In this document: positions 6,199 to 12,925 of the stretch, piece by piece
Layout: each line of letters begins with the position of its first letter
Position numbering within the stretch: position 1 is the first letter of the stretch
Translations under genes and position numbers: made by a program
The notes under the pieces: model-generated
Told to the model about the DNA's origin: nothing
What the model saw: only the letters and a program-made list of their open reading frames with translations
Databases searched by the model: none
NCBI GenBank assembly: GCA_020720525.1
Contig: DYON01000039.1
Span: 1,848 to 14,772 of the forward strand
Reading direction: 5' to 3'
DNA length: 12,925 nt
Source of the DNA: Acetofilamentum sp.
GTDB taxonomy: Bacteria; Bacteroidota; Bacteroidia; Bacteroidales; DTU049

Positions 6199-7014
6199 AT
6201 GAAAGTATTTGTTGTTCTGTTTCTTTTGATTAATTCATGGGCTGCAATAGCTCTTAATCCTTCGCGCACTTATGCTGTGCGTCCATCGGACTATGGTCTA
6301 AACTACGAAGAGATTACCATTAAAACCTCGGATAATGTGAGCCTAAAAGCTTGGTTGTTTAAACCTGCCGAAGTGTCGTACAAAATGATTATTCTTAGCG
6401 ATGATGGCGATGGCAATATGGCCGACCTCATCGAAATTGCAACCAATTTTGTTTCGTTGGGCTACAATGTTCTCACCTACGATTATCGCGGATATGGCGA
6501 AAGCGACGAATTCAGCATCAATCCTAAATTTTATATCTATAGTCAATTCGAAAAAGACTTGAACGGTGCTATAGACTACGTGAAAAAATACCAATCGAAA
6601 TGTCGCACCGTAAATCTTTATGGCACTGGTTTAGGTGCTTCACTGTCGATTGCCATTGGGGCAGTTCGTTGTAGCGAGATTTCGAAAATAATTGCCGATT
6701 CGCCCTACTCTACCCTCGACGATGTTCAGAAAGCAATTAAAACTGCTACCGGAACCGATGTTTTGCTTCCTTTGGGATTTGACAAAAATCTTTTCGAGCC
6801 TGTTTATTCGCTCGAAGCTAAAGGAGCCAGCCTCAACGGCATTTTTATTATTTACGGAAAAAACGATGTGGTTTACAACGACGACATGGTGAAAAAAATT
6901 GCCAAAATCAGAGGCAGTATCACCAGCACATATATGGTAAAAAACGCCGATCACCTCACCACTTTTTCATCGGACAAAGACGAGTATTTCAAGCAGGTGA
7001 AGGCATTTTTATAG
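6199..7014 (+). CDS. Secreted alpha/beta-hydrolase-fold protein lacking the nucleophile serine
   Basis: The fold is seen from the order YDYRGYGES (94-102), a nucleophile-elbow segment YGTGLGAS (141-148), an acid residue in YGKNDVVY (D224) and a late histidine in NADHLTTF (H252). This matches the BAAT/YqkD/FrsA-like branch of serine hydrolases, with a signal peptide at about 1-18 suggesting export. The elbow is normally GxSxG; here it reads G-T-G-L-G, so position 144 is glycine, encoded by GGT at 6628-6630. The usual HGxxGN oxyanion segment is also altered (SDDGDGN at 67-73). Asp and His remain. The protein may be non-catalytic or use another residue. The gap to the next gene is 15 nt. Confidence 0.85.
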   Translation: MKVFVVLFLLINSWAAIALNPSRTYAVRPSDYGLNYEEITIKTSDNVSLKAWLFKPAEVSYKMIILSDDGDGNMADLIEIATNFVSLGYNVLTYDYRGYGESDEFSINPKFYIYSQFEKDLNGAIDYVKKYQSKCRTVNLYGTGLGASLSIAIGAVRCSEISKIIADSPYSTLDDVQKAIKTATGTDVLLPLGFDKNLFEPVYSLEAKGASLNGIFIIYGKNDVVYNDDMVKKIAKIRGSITSTYMVKNADHLTTFSSDKDEYFKQVKAFL

Positions 7015-7029
7015 CCTTTGCAGCTTAAT

Positions 7030-8250
7030 ATGTGTAAATCAATATTTCTCATTGTTGTTGCATTTGTATGCTTTCGACCTGCTTGGGCCGATGTCGATTT
7101 TTCTGCTGCAAATAACATTGCATTTCAACACAACGATTTTTTGATTGTTAAAAAAAGCCAAAAGTCGTCCTTCGATACAATTTTTCTGAAATCAGAACTT
7201 CACGCTTGGAAAGATTCCGGAACAATCACTCAGGATGACTTTTGGAGTTTGTCATTAAATTTCAAGTTGCAAAACACGTTTTGCTGGTGGTCTTTGCACG
7301 ACAGTATTTCTAAGAATTTGTATTGTATCAACCATGAATCTGATAATCAACCGCAATCGTTTAGCTGCAATCTTATCAAATCGGAAAAATCGGACTTAAT
7401 GTTTGGTTTTCCGACCGATACCACTGCACCATTACTCAAAAAATGGCAAGTAAATACATTTGCAAGTTGCTATTATGTTGGATCGCTTACAGGTTTGTAC
7501 TTTTTGTGGTACAGCGATTACTCTTCGGTAGCTTTTCACACATTCAACGATAGTCGCGAATGGAAAGGAATGGACAAGATGGGGCACACCATCACTACTT
7601 TTCATATTGCACGCATTCAAAGCGAACTTTATCAAGCAGCAGGCTACGAAACTGCTAAATCGGCTCGCATTGGAGCAATTTGTTCGTTTGGTTACATGAC
7701 TATCATTGAAGTGATGGACGGTTTTTCGGACGGCTGGGGATTTTCGATAAGCGACTGGTCTGCAGATGGTGTGGGTTTATCGTTGTTTGCGCTGAACGAG
7801 CTAAGTGGTCGCGACAATTTGCTCACGCTTAAGTTTTCGTCGTTGCCAACCAATTATGCACAATACAACCCCGAATTGCTCGGAAAAAATTGGGTGCAAA
7901 GTACCCTGAAAGATTACAACGGACAAACCTACTGGCTGAGTTTGAATATTGCCGAATGCCTCAAAGAAGGAAACCGCTTCCCAGCATGGCTCAATATGGC
8001 TGTGGGTTATGGCGCCAATGGCATGATAGGAGCCGAAGACAATCCGAGCGAAATGAACGGAATCGCTATTCCCAGTTTCGAGCGCTACAATCAGATTTTT
8101 CTTTCGCCCGATATCGACTTTAGCAAAATTAAAGTAAATGGTCGAGGCTGGAAATTACTGCTATCGTCGCTCAATTTCATCAAATTTCCTGCTCCTGCAC
8201 TCGAATATAACAACAACAATGGTTTTAAGTTGCATTTTTTGTATTTTTGA
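7030..8250 (+). CDS. Secreted DUF2279-like (YfiM-related) protein with N-terminal extension
   Basis: The middle of this 406-residue protein carries the family signature WKGMDKMGH (178-186) followed by EVMDGFSDGWGFS (about 227-239) and SDWSAD, as in DUF2279 proteins, whose biochemical role is unknown. A signal peptide (about 1-20, cleavage after AWA) lacks a lipobox, so it is probably periplasmic or outer-membrane associated. The C-terminus alternates polar and hydrophobic residues and ends in phenylalanine, as outer-membrane beta proteins often do. Roughly residues 22-135 have no family I recognise. An upstream TTG at 7018 is in frame, but ATG at 7030 directly precedes the signal peptide and is preferred. 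It ends 7 nt from the convergent DHHW remnant, with no terminator seen. Confidence 0.75.
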   Translation: MCKSIFLIVVAFVCFRPAWADVDFSAANNIAFQHNDFLIVKKSQKSSFDTIFLKSELHAWKDSGTITQDDFWSLSLNFKLQNTFCWWSLHDSISKNLYCINHESDNQPQSFSCNLIKSEKSDLMFGFPTDTTAPLLKKWQVNTFASCYYVGSLTGLYFLWYSDYSSVAFHTFNDSREWKGMDKMGHTITTFHIARIQSELYQAAGYETAKSARIGAICSFGYMTIIEVMDGFSDGWGFSISDWSADGVGLSLFALNELSGRDNLLTLKFSSLPTNYAQYNPELLGKNWVQSTLKDYNGQTYWLSLNIAECLKEGNRFPAWLNMAVGYGANGMIGAEDNPSEMNGIAIPSFERYNQIFLSPDIDFSKIKVNGRGWKLLLSSLNFIKFPAPALEYNNNNGFKLHFLYF

Positions 8251-8257
8251 CAACTAT

Positions 8258-8464
8258 TTATTCTGCATGGTTAGCCATTTTTTCTTCGCGCGAATAGCGG
8301 AGCATTTGCCTAAGAAAGCCTTCCATCACAAACTGGATGTAAATATCGGGTTGCTCGCTGACAAAAATATCGTTGTTGAATTTGTGTTGCCAAGCATCGA
8401 AAATAAATACTGCTTTTGAAGAATTTTCGGAAAGATAAGGCATTGCATATCCACCAAACGACAA
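8258..8464 (-). pseudogene. C-terminal remnant of a DHHW/AlgX-like SGNH protein
   Basis: On the minus strand, one frame off the MBOAT frame, there is an open stretch of about 66 codons reading SFGGYAMPYLSEN, then AVFIFDAW, SEQPDIYIQFVMEGFL and a normal stop. This resembles the end of DHHW or AlgX/AlgJ-like proteins, where a D-S-F motif starts the last part of the SGNH-type domain and a PDIVIxxxxER-type motif follows. Such proteins are about 350-450 residues and are commonly encoded directly downstream of MBOAT acyltransferases. Here the N-terminal 80 percent or so is absent, and no start codon of its own is credible (only a TTG). It is most simply the tail of a deleted gene. Confidence 0.6.
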
Positions 8465-9458
8465 AATTCATCCCAGCACCATGCCACAAGCCGGTGAGAA
8501 AAAACACAATCAATAAATTGAAATAGGTACGATATGGTCCTTTTTTATTTCCACCGAGCGGAATGTAGAGGTAATCGCGAAACCAATTCGACAACGAAAT
8601 ATGCCATCGCTGCCAAAACTCACGAATAGATGTGGCGATATAGGGGAAATTGAAGTTTTCAAGAAATCGGAATCCCAACATCTTCCCCAAACCAATTGCC
8701 ATATCGCTGTATCCGGCAAAATCGTAATAAATCTGCAAAGCATAAAACACAATTCCAATCCAAGCTTGTACGCTCGAAAGCGATTGTGGTGCAGCTGCAA
8801 AGGCATGATCGGCAATCACTGCAAACGAATTGGCAAGAATAACTTTTTTAGCAAGACCAATCAAAAAACGCTCAACTCCTTGCGAAAATTTTCGTCGGTG
8901 TGTATATCTATTTGCCAATTGCTCAGCCACATCGTGGTAGCGAACAATAGGTCCAGCAATCAATTGAGGAAACAACGAAACGAACAAGGCCAAATCGATA
9001 AAGCTTCGTTGCAACTTGGTTGTGCCGCGATAAACATCGACAAGATACGACAAACCCTGAAAGGTAAAAAACGAGATACCAACTGGCAACAGAATTGCGG
9101 GAATTTTCAAGGCCTCGAAACCTCCCGACTGCATCACCTTGTTCAGATTGTGCATGAAAAAACCAGTGTATTTAAACACCAATAAAATTCCAATATTCAG
9201 AGCAACACCCACAAAAAGCCAGTTGCGAGCATTCCTTTTACTATTTTGCGACAAACTTTTTGCAACCAGACGACCAAAAGAATAATTGATAATGATTGAA
9301 ATGATGAGCAAGCTGGTATAGGAAACATTGCCCCAAGCATAAAAAATCAAACTAAAAAGCAGCAGGAATGTATTCTTCCATTCTTTGGACGACAAATAAT
9401 TGACCAGCAAAACTACTGGCAAAAAAGCATACAGGAAAGTAATTGAGCTAAATAGCAT
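8310..9458 (-). pseudogene. 3'-truncated MBOAT O-acyltransferase (AlgI/PatA type), fused out of frame
   Basis: MBOAT proteins move acyl, usually acetyl, groups across or at the membrane onto polysaccharides, working with an SGNH/DHHW partner. Seen: MLFSSITFLYAF at the start, multiple membrane helices, LLPVGISFFTFQ (124-135), YYDFAGYSDMAIGLG (254-268), FWQRWHISLS (291-300) and the catalytic-histidine segment LTGLWHG (331-337, H336). Homology ends at about residue 345 (NFVVW). The remaining 37 residues are a shifted reading of the DHHW remnant at 8258-8464 and match nothing. AlgI-like proteins are normally about 460-520 residues, so roughly the last 100 or more, with their membrane helices, are missing. 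The catalytic His is kept, but activity is doubtful. The ATG at 9458 is the family start. Confidence 0.8.
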
Positions 9459-9477
9459 GCAGTTTCAAAAAAGTTGA

Positions 9478-9485
9478 CAAATTTA
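9478..9485 (-). promoter_or_regulatory. Candidate -7 box for the MBOAT gene
   Basis: Read on the minus strand, TAAATTTG (9485 to 9478) matches TAnnTTTG and ends 19 nt before the MBOAT ATG. A clear -33 element is missing; a TTG lies 23 nt upstream. It suggests the MBOAT gene could be transcribed separately from the DUF4159 gene, whose stop lies 49 nt upstream. Confidence 0.4.
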
Positions 9486-9507
9486 GTGAAACGTATGGAA
9501 TAAAAGC

Positions 9508-10173
9508 TCAATCGCCATTAAATACATACTTGATAATATTTGCGCCCATTTGCAGAGCCTTAAGACGTGTTTCTTGCGAATCGTTGTGAACATCTGGGCT
9601 TTCCCAACCATCGCCCAAATCGCATTCGTGGGTGTAAAAAAGCACAATTCGTCCATCAACTACAATGCCGTAGCCTTTGGGTGCTAAACCGTCGTGTTCG
9701 TGAATTTTCGGAAGTCCATTCGGAAACGAAAACTGCTGATGATAAATGGGATGATTGAAAGGAATTTCGACCAATTCAAATTCTGGGAAAATGCGTTTTA
9801 TTTGAGGACGAATGTATTGGTCGAGGCCATAATTGTCGTCGATATGCAAAAAACCACCCGAAAGCATGTATAAGCGCAAATTTTCGACTTCTGCTTCCGA
9901 AAAAACCACATTTCCATGGCCTGTTAAGTGAAGAAACGGATAATTGAAAATGTCGGGACTGCCCGGATCGACAGTTGGTACATCTATAGCCAAAGTTGTT
10001 CCCATATTGGAATTGCAGAATTTCACCAAATTGGGCAACGAAGTTGGATTGGCATACCAATCGCCGCCACCACTGTATTTGAGTAGAGCTATTTTAACGG
10101 TTGGCTGCTGCGCAAAAACAGGCAACGTCAGCACGAAAACAATTAATAAACAAGCAAAAACGGGCAACTTCAT
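9508..10173 (-). CDS. Secreted DUF4159 protein
   Basis: A 221-residue protein with a signal peptide (1-21, cleavage after VFA) and a single DUF4159 domain. This domain has a glutamine-amidotransferase-like fold; in vivo function is not established. Recognisable segments are KYSGGGDWYANP (32-43), FLHLTGHGN (80-88), SGGFLHIDD (105-113) and FPNGLPKIHEHDG. Length is usual for the stand-alone form found in Bacteroidota. The ATG overlaps the stop of the upstream MmeI-like gene by 4 nt (ATGA), so translation is probably coupled. The purine-rich stretch before it also encodes the lysine-rich tail of that enzyme. A functional link to restriction is not implied by anything known of the domain. Confidence 0.85.
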   Translation of the reverse strand: MKLPVFACLLIVFVLTLPVFAQQPTVKIALLKYSGGGDWYANPTSLPNLVKFCNSNMGTTLAIDVPTVDPGSPDIFNYPFLHLTGHGNVVFSEAEVENLRLYMLSGGFLHIDDNYGLDQYIRPQIKRIFPEFELVEIPFNHPIYHQQFSFPNGLPKIHEHDGLAPKGYGIVVDGRIVLFYTHECDLGDGWESPDVHNDSQETRLKALQMGANIIKYVFNGD

Positions 10174-12925
10174 TTTTTTCTTTCTTTTTTCTTGGAGGTA
10201 AACAAATCAGCATTGTATTTCTCATACAATTCAAACAAAAATTCCATGCGCTTGGCGTCGCTGGTAAAGGGCTGTGAGCGGTATGCAAGGTCAACTGCTT
10301 TGTCGAGTTCGTTGTGAGCTTTTACAAGAACTTGAGGCATTAATATCGGGTCATATAGGTCGGCAAGTGAGCTTTTTGGGAATTGTAATCGTGCATCTAA
10401 AACTTTTTGAGCAGCTGTTTCAATAGATTTAATTTGCTTTTCAGAAGGATGCTCTGGCCAAGGGAAATTATTGTAAACAATATCTTTTGAATATCTATAA
10501 CGGCTTTCTAATCTTCCACATACCATTCGAACCCAAGCCATATGCATTGCAGACATAAGTACTCCAAAGTGGAATAAATTGCCGTTCGCAATTGTATGGC
10601 AACTATTATTTGCTATATCGTTTTTACCAAATAACCCCAGAGGAATATATTTGCGGTTTTCCGATGTAGTACTTGGAATTAAAATGTATGATTCGGGCTG
10701 GTTTCTATCACGAAACAATGTTGGTGTTGCCGCAAATTTTTGAGTTGAAAGAGCAACACTGTTAAGCCTAAATTTTTTCACAGCTTCAACGCGTTTTATC
10801 ACCTCTGGAAATTGTTTCAATTCGCTTGGTTCTGCATCGACAAGCCAAAGGCACCATCGTCTTACTCCATTAAGAAATTCATGTGCTGAAATTAGCGGAT
10901 TTATAAATCTTTCTACCAAAGGTTCCTTCAAAACAAATTCGCATTTTTCTTTGTCAGTTAACAACAAATGCCCTCCGTCTAATGGCATGTTTCCAAAGCT
11001 CATTTTTGGAACATTACATAATGGATTCGAACGCTTATGAATTAAAACATCCTTTGAGTCAACTAAATACGGATTAATATTCTTCGCTTTTAATTCATGC
11101 GCTTCGCCTTTAATATCTTCGTATTCAAAAATGCGCTTGTCAGTAATGTCGAAATTGGCAAAACCAATAATAACGCAATAAACCGCGGCATTGCCTTTGG
11201 CTTCGTTGCTCCATTTGAAGGTTTGGTGAGCAAAATGAATATGGATGTTGTACAAATTGATTAAAGCGCCCCAAATAACTGCAGTTTGCTCGCCTTGAAC
11301 TATGGAATTCGTTGAGACAAAGGCAACTTTTGTATCGGTGTTTTGAATGACACGGGCTGCTTTTATATACCAACCACTTACATAATCAAGAACCCCACTG
11401 CCATCAATATTGTTGAACAAAGCACTGATTTCATCGCGTTGATTTTGTTTCATTATTTTCGACCCGATGAAAGGCGGATTGCCGAGGATATAATTGAATC
11501 GAGAATCTGATTTGTGTAAAATGGGCTCCTTATTCCGTTCATCAATGATGGTCAGATTTCGGGTTTGGATATGTATGGTTGTGTATTCATGAGCGGCAGG
11601 CTCATTGAGGGTTACGGTTGTATTTTCCGATTTTATTTCTATCGATTCTACTTTTATTAGTGAGTTCCAGTCAACCATCAGTGCGTTTCCAATGGTGATG
11701 TTGGCCGATTTTTTCAGTGGAAGTCTTACGAAGTATTGTCCAAATTCTTCGGAGAGAGCTAAGTTCATTTGATGGTCAATGAGCCACATTGCCACTTCGG
11801 CAATACGTGCCGGAAATTCTTCGTATTCGATACCGTAAAACTGGTCAACATTTAATTCCACAATACCTTCGAGGGAAGTGGCAAACTGACCTTTGTATAA
11901 TTGGCGCAGAATCTCCATTTCCAGCATTCGCAATTCACGATATGTTATCACCAGGAAATTCCCACAACCACAAGCGGGATCAAGAAATTTGAGCGATCCG
12001 AGTCGCTTTTGAAACGCAAGTAGTTTACTCCTATTTCCTTTACACAATTCAAACTCGCTCCACAATTCATCCAGAAACAATGGTTTGATAAGTTTGAGGA
12101 TGTTTTTTTCGCTGGTGTAATGCGCTCCAAGGTTACGGCGTTCAACCGGATTCATTACGCTTTGGAACATGGAACCGAAAATGGCTGGCGATATTCTGCT
12201 CCAATCAATCTGACAGCAATCGAGCAACGCATGTCGCATGTTGGTGTCGAAGCTTGCAGTTGGAAGAATTTCTTCAAACAATTTCCCGTTGACATAGGGG
12301 AAATCGGACAAATGCTCCTCCAAATTGGTAAATCTCTTGTCAAGTGGCGTGTTCAACACTTGAAATAGCTCTTGTAAGCGTGCGGACAAATCGCTTCCAT
12401 CTTCGCTGGTTCTATCCTCAATGAATTCCTGAAACTGACGTTTTTGAAAAATTGTGGTGTCTTCCGAAAACAAACAAAACAAGATTCTGACGAGATAAAC
12501 CTCGAGAGAATGACCAGAATAGCCAATTTCTTTAAGGCGGTCATGAAGTTTTCCCATCAATTCCGCTGCTTTTATATTCGCAGGATCCTGTTCTTTATAT
12601 ATTTTCTTTTGATAACCAATTAAATAACCAAAATGGTGAACGTTGCTTGCAAGCTCATGCAGCCTGAATTCAACAATGGTATTTTCTTCCAAATCATGTA
12701 ACCTAAAAATGTCGAAATCCGATACCAGAACAAAACTTGGGAGTTCATATTCTTTAAGTCCATGCAGATAGTCTTTCGCTTGAATAAAGGCTTTGTCGAG
12801 ATTTTTACCACGGCTTTTCATCTCAATGAGAATGGTGCCTTTCCAAAGTAGGTCAATATAGCCATCTGAATCATTGAGTTTTTTTACCCGATGCTCAAAA
12901 GTGGATACTCTTTTTCGGTTAATGC
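10170..12925 (-). CDS. MmeI-like (type IIL/IIG) restriction endonuclease and adenine-N6 methyltransferase, 5' end outside window
   Basis: One polypeptide with nuclease, methyltransferase and target-recognition parts. The frame stays open to the right edge, giving 917 residues in view; MmeI is about 920, so roughly 40-60 N-terminal residues are outside. Numbering from the edge: D24-X9-E34-M-K36 is the PD-(D/E)XK nuclease motif with MmeI spacing. A helical linker (about 100-260) follows, then GAHYTSEKN (266-274, motif X), FLDPACGCGNF (313-323, motif I, AdoMet binding), GIEYEEF (from 364) and NPPF (482-485, motif IV of N6-adenine enzymes). The C-terminal half holds the recognition domain and the family segment SRYRYSKDIVYNNFPWPE, then a helical tail. 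The ATG at 12821 lies inside E-M-K and cannot be the start. No separate specificity or nuclease gene is needed in this class. Confidence 0.9.
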   Translation of the reverse strand, partial: INRKRVSTFEHRVKKLNDSDGYIDLLWKGTILIEMKSRGKNLDKAFIQAKDYLHGLKEYELPSFVLVSDFDIFRLHDLEENTIVEFRLHELASNVHHFGYLIGYQKKIYKEQDPANIKAAELMGKLHDRLKEIGYSGHSLEVYLVRILFCLFSEDTTIFQKRQFQEFIEDRTSEDGSDLSARLQELFQVLNTPLDKRFTNLEEHLSDFPYVNGKLFEEILPTASFDTNMRHALLDCCQIDWSRISPAIFGSMFQSVMNPVERRNLGAHYTSEKNILKLIKPLFLDELWSEFELCKGNRSKLLAFQKRLGSLKFLDPACGCGNFLVITYRELRMLEMEILRQLYKGQFATSLEGIVELNVDQFYGIEYEEFPARIAEVAMWLIDHQMNLALSEEFGQYFVRLPLKKSANITIGNALMVDWNSLIKVESIEIKSENTTVTLNEPAAHEYTTIHIQTRNLTIIDERNKEPILHKSDSRFNYILGNPPFIGSKIMKQNQRDEISALFNNIDGSGVLDYVSGWYIKAARVIQNTDTKVAFVSTNSIVQGEQTAVIWGALINLYNIHIHFAHQTFKWSNEAKGNAAVYCVIIGFANFDITDKRIFEYEDIKGEAHELKAKNINPYLVDSKDVLIHKRSNPLCNVPKMSFGNMPLDGGHLLLTDKEKCEFVLKEPLVERFINPLISAHEFLNGVRRWCLWLVDAEPSELKQFPEVIKRVEAVKKFRLNSVALSTQKFAATPTLFRDRNQPESYILIPSTTSENRKYIPLGLFGKNDIANNSCHTIANGNLFHFGVLMSAMHMAWVRMVCGRLESRYRYSKDIVYNNFPWPEHPSEKQIKSIETAAQKVLDARLQFPKSSLADLYDPILMPQVLVKAHNELDKAVDLAYRSQPFTSDAKRMEFLFELYEKYNADLFTSKKKERKK

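Noticed and set aside
7018..7029. TTG start at 7018 for the DUF2279-like gene
   Set aside because: The ATG at 7030 is immediately followed by a normal signal peptide (K, then a hydrophobic core), and the four extra residues add nothing.
8601..9185. Plus-strand ORF of 194 codons opposite the MBOAT gene
   Set aside because: It is antisense to a well-conserved MBOAT frame, and its translation is rich in Ser, Asn, Lys and Cys with no recognisable domain, as expected for a shadow frame.
8310..9458. MBOAT truncation caused by a single frameshift or sequencing error
   Set aside because: The other frame after the junction encodes a DHHW/AlgX-like C-terminus rather than the missing MBOAT helices, so restoring the frame would not rebuild an MBOAT protein.
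10170..12925. A multi-gene defence system (BREX, DISARM or type I R-M)
   Set aside because: The single protein shows the MmeI arrangement of nuclease, methyltransferase and recognition parts. No ATPase/helicase, PglZ, specificity subunit or separate nuclease gene is visible, although genes right of the window cannot be seen.

Overview
The window looks like a chromosome segment of an anaerobic or facultative member of the Bacteroidota, probably Bacteroidales or a related marine or sediment group. The reasons are an rnfBCDGEA cluster in the order I associate with this phylum, several genes preceded by the Bacteroidota -7 promoter box (TAnnTTTG), protein families common there (a DUF2279-type protein, DUF4159, MBOAT plus DHHW/AlgX-like pairs), and an intergenic region full of short tandem heptamers and small palindromes. 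The genus cannot be named from the sequence alone.

Layout. Positions 1-561 are non-coding: two clusters of a 7-bp CAGTWKT-like repeat, four small palindromes (three of them variants of one GCGTCT-type hairpin), a long inverted repeat, then a likely promoter just before rnfB. Positions 562-5510 hold a complete six-gene Rnf operon (rnfB, C, D, G, E, A, + strand). It encodes the membrane ferredoxin:NAD+ oxidoreductase that couples electron flow to Na+ or H+ export. The cofactor motifs I can check are present in all six subunits: Fe-S cysteines in B, C, E and A, and flavin-attachment threonines in D and G. The operon ends at an excellent intrinsic terminator with a UUCG loop (5541-5575).

Positions 5638-8250 (+) hold three closely spaced genes of uncertain role: a small membrane-anchored protein, a secreted alpha/beta-hydrolase-fold protein whose nucleophile serine is replaced by glycine, and a secreted DUF2279-like protein with a long N-terminal extension.

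The rest is on the minus strand. From the right edge leftwards come an MmeI-like (type IIL) combined restriction endonuclease-methyltransferase whose 5' end lies outside the window, a secreted DUF4159 protein overlapping it by 4 nt, and the remains of an O-acetylation locus. That locus is an MBOAT acyltransferase gene whose 3' end is missing and is joined out of frame to the last ~66 codons of a DHHW/AlgX-like gene. This looks like one internal deletion that removed the end of one gene and most of the next.

I see no clearly new multi-gene defence system. The observations most worth following are the MBOAT/DHHW deletion scar, the intact D-X9-E-X-K nuclease motif that a naive start call would cut off, the coupling of that enzyme to DUF4159, the serine-less hydrolase, the strong Shine-Dalgarno sites before only some rnf genes, and the repeat-rich leader of the rnf operon.
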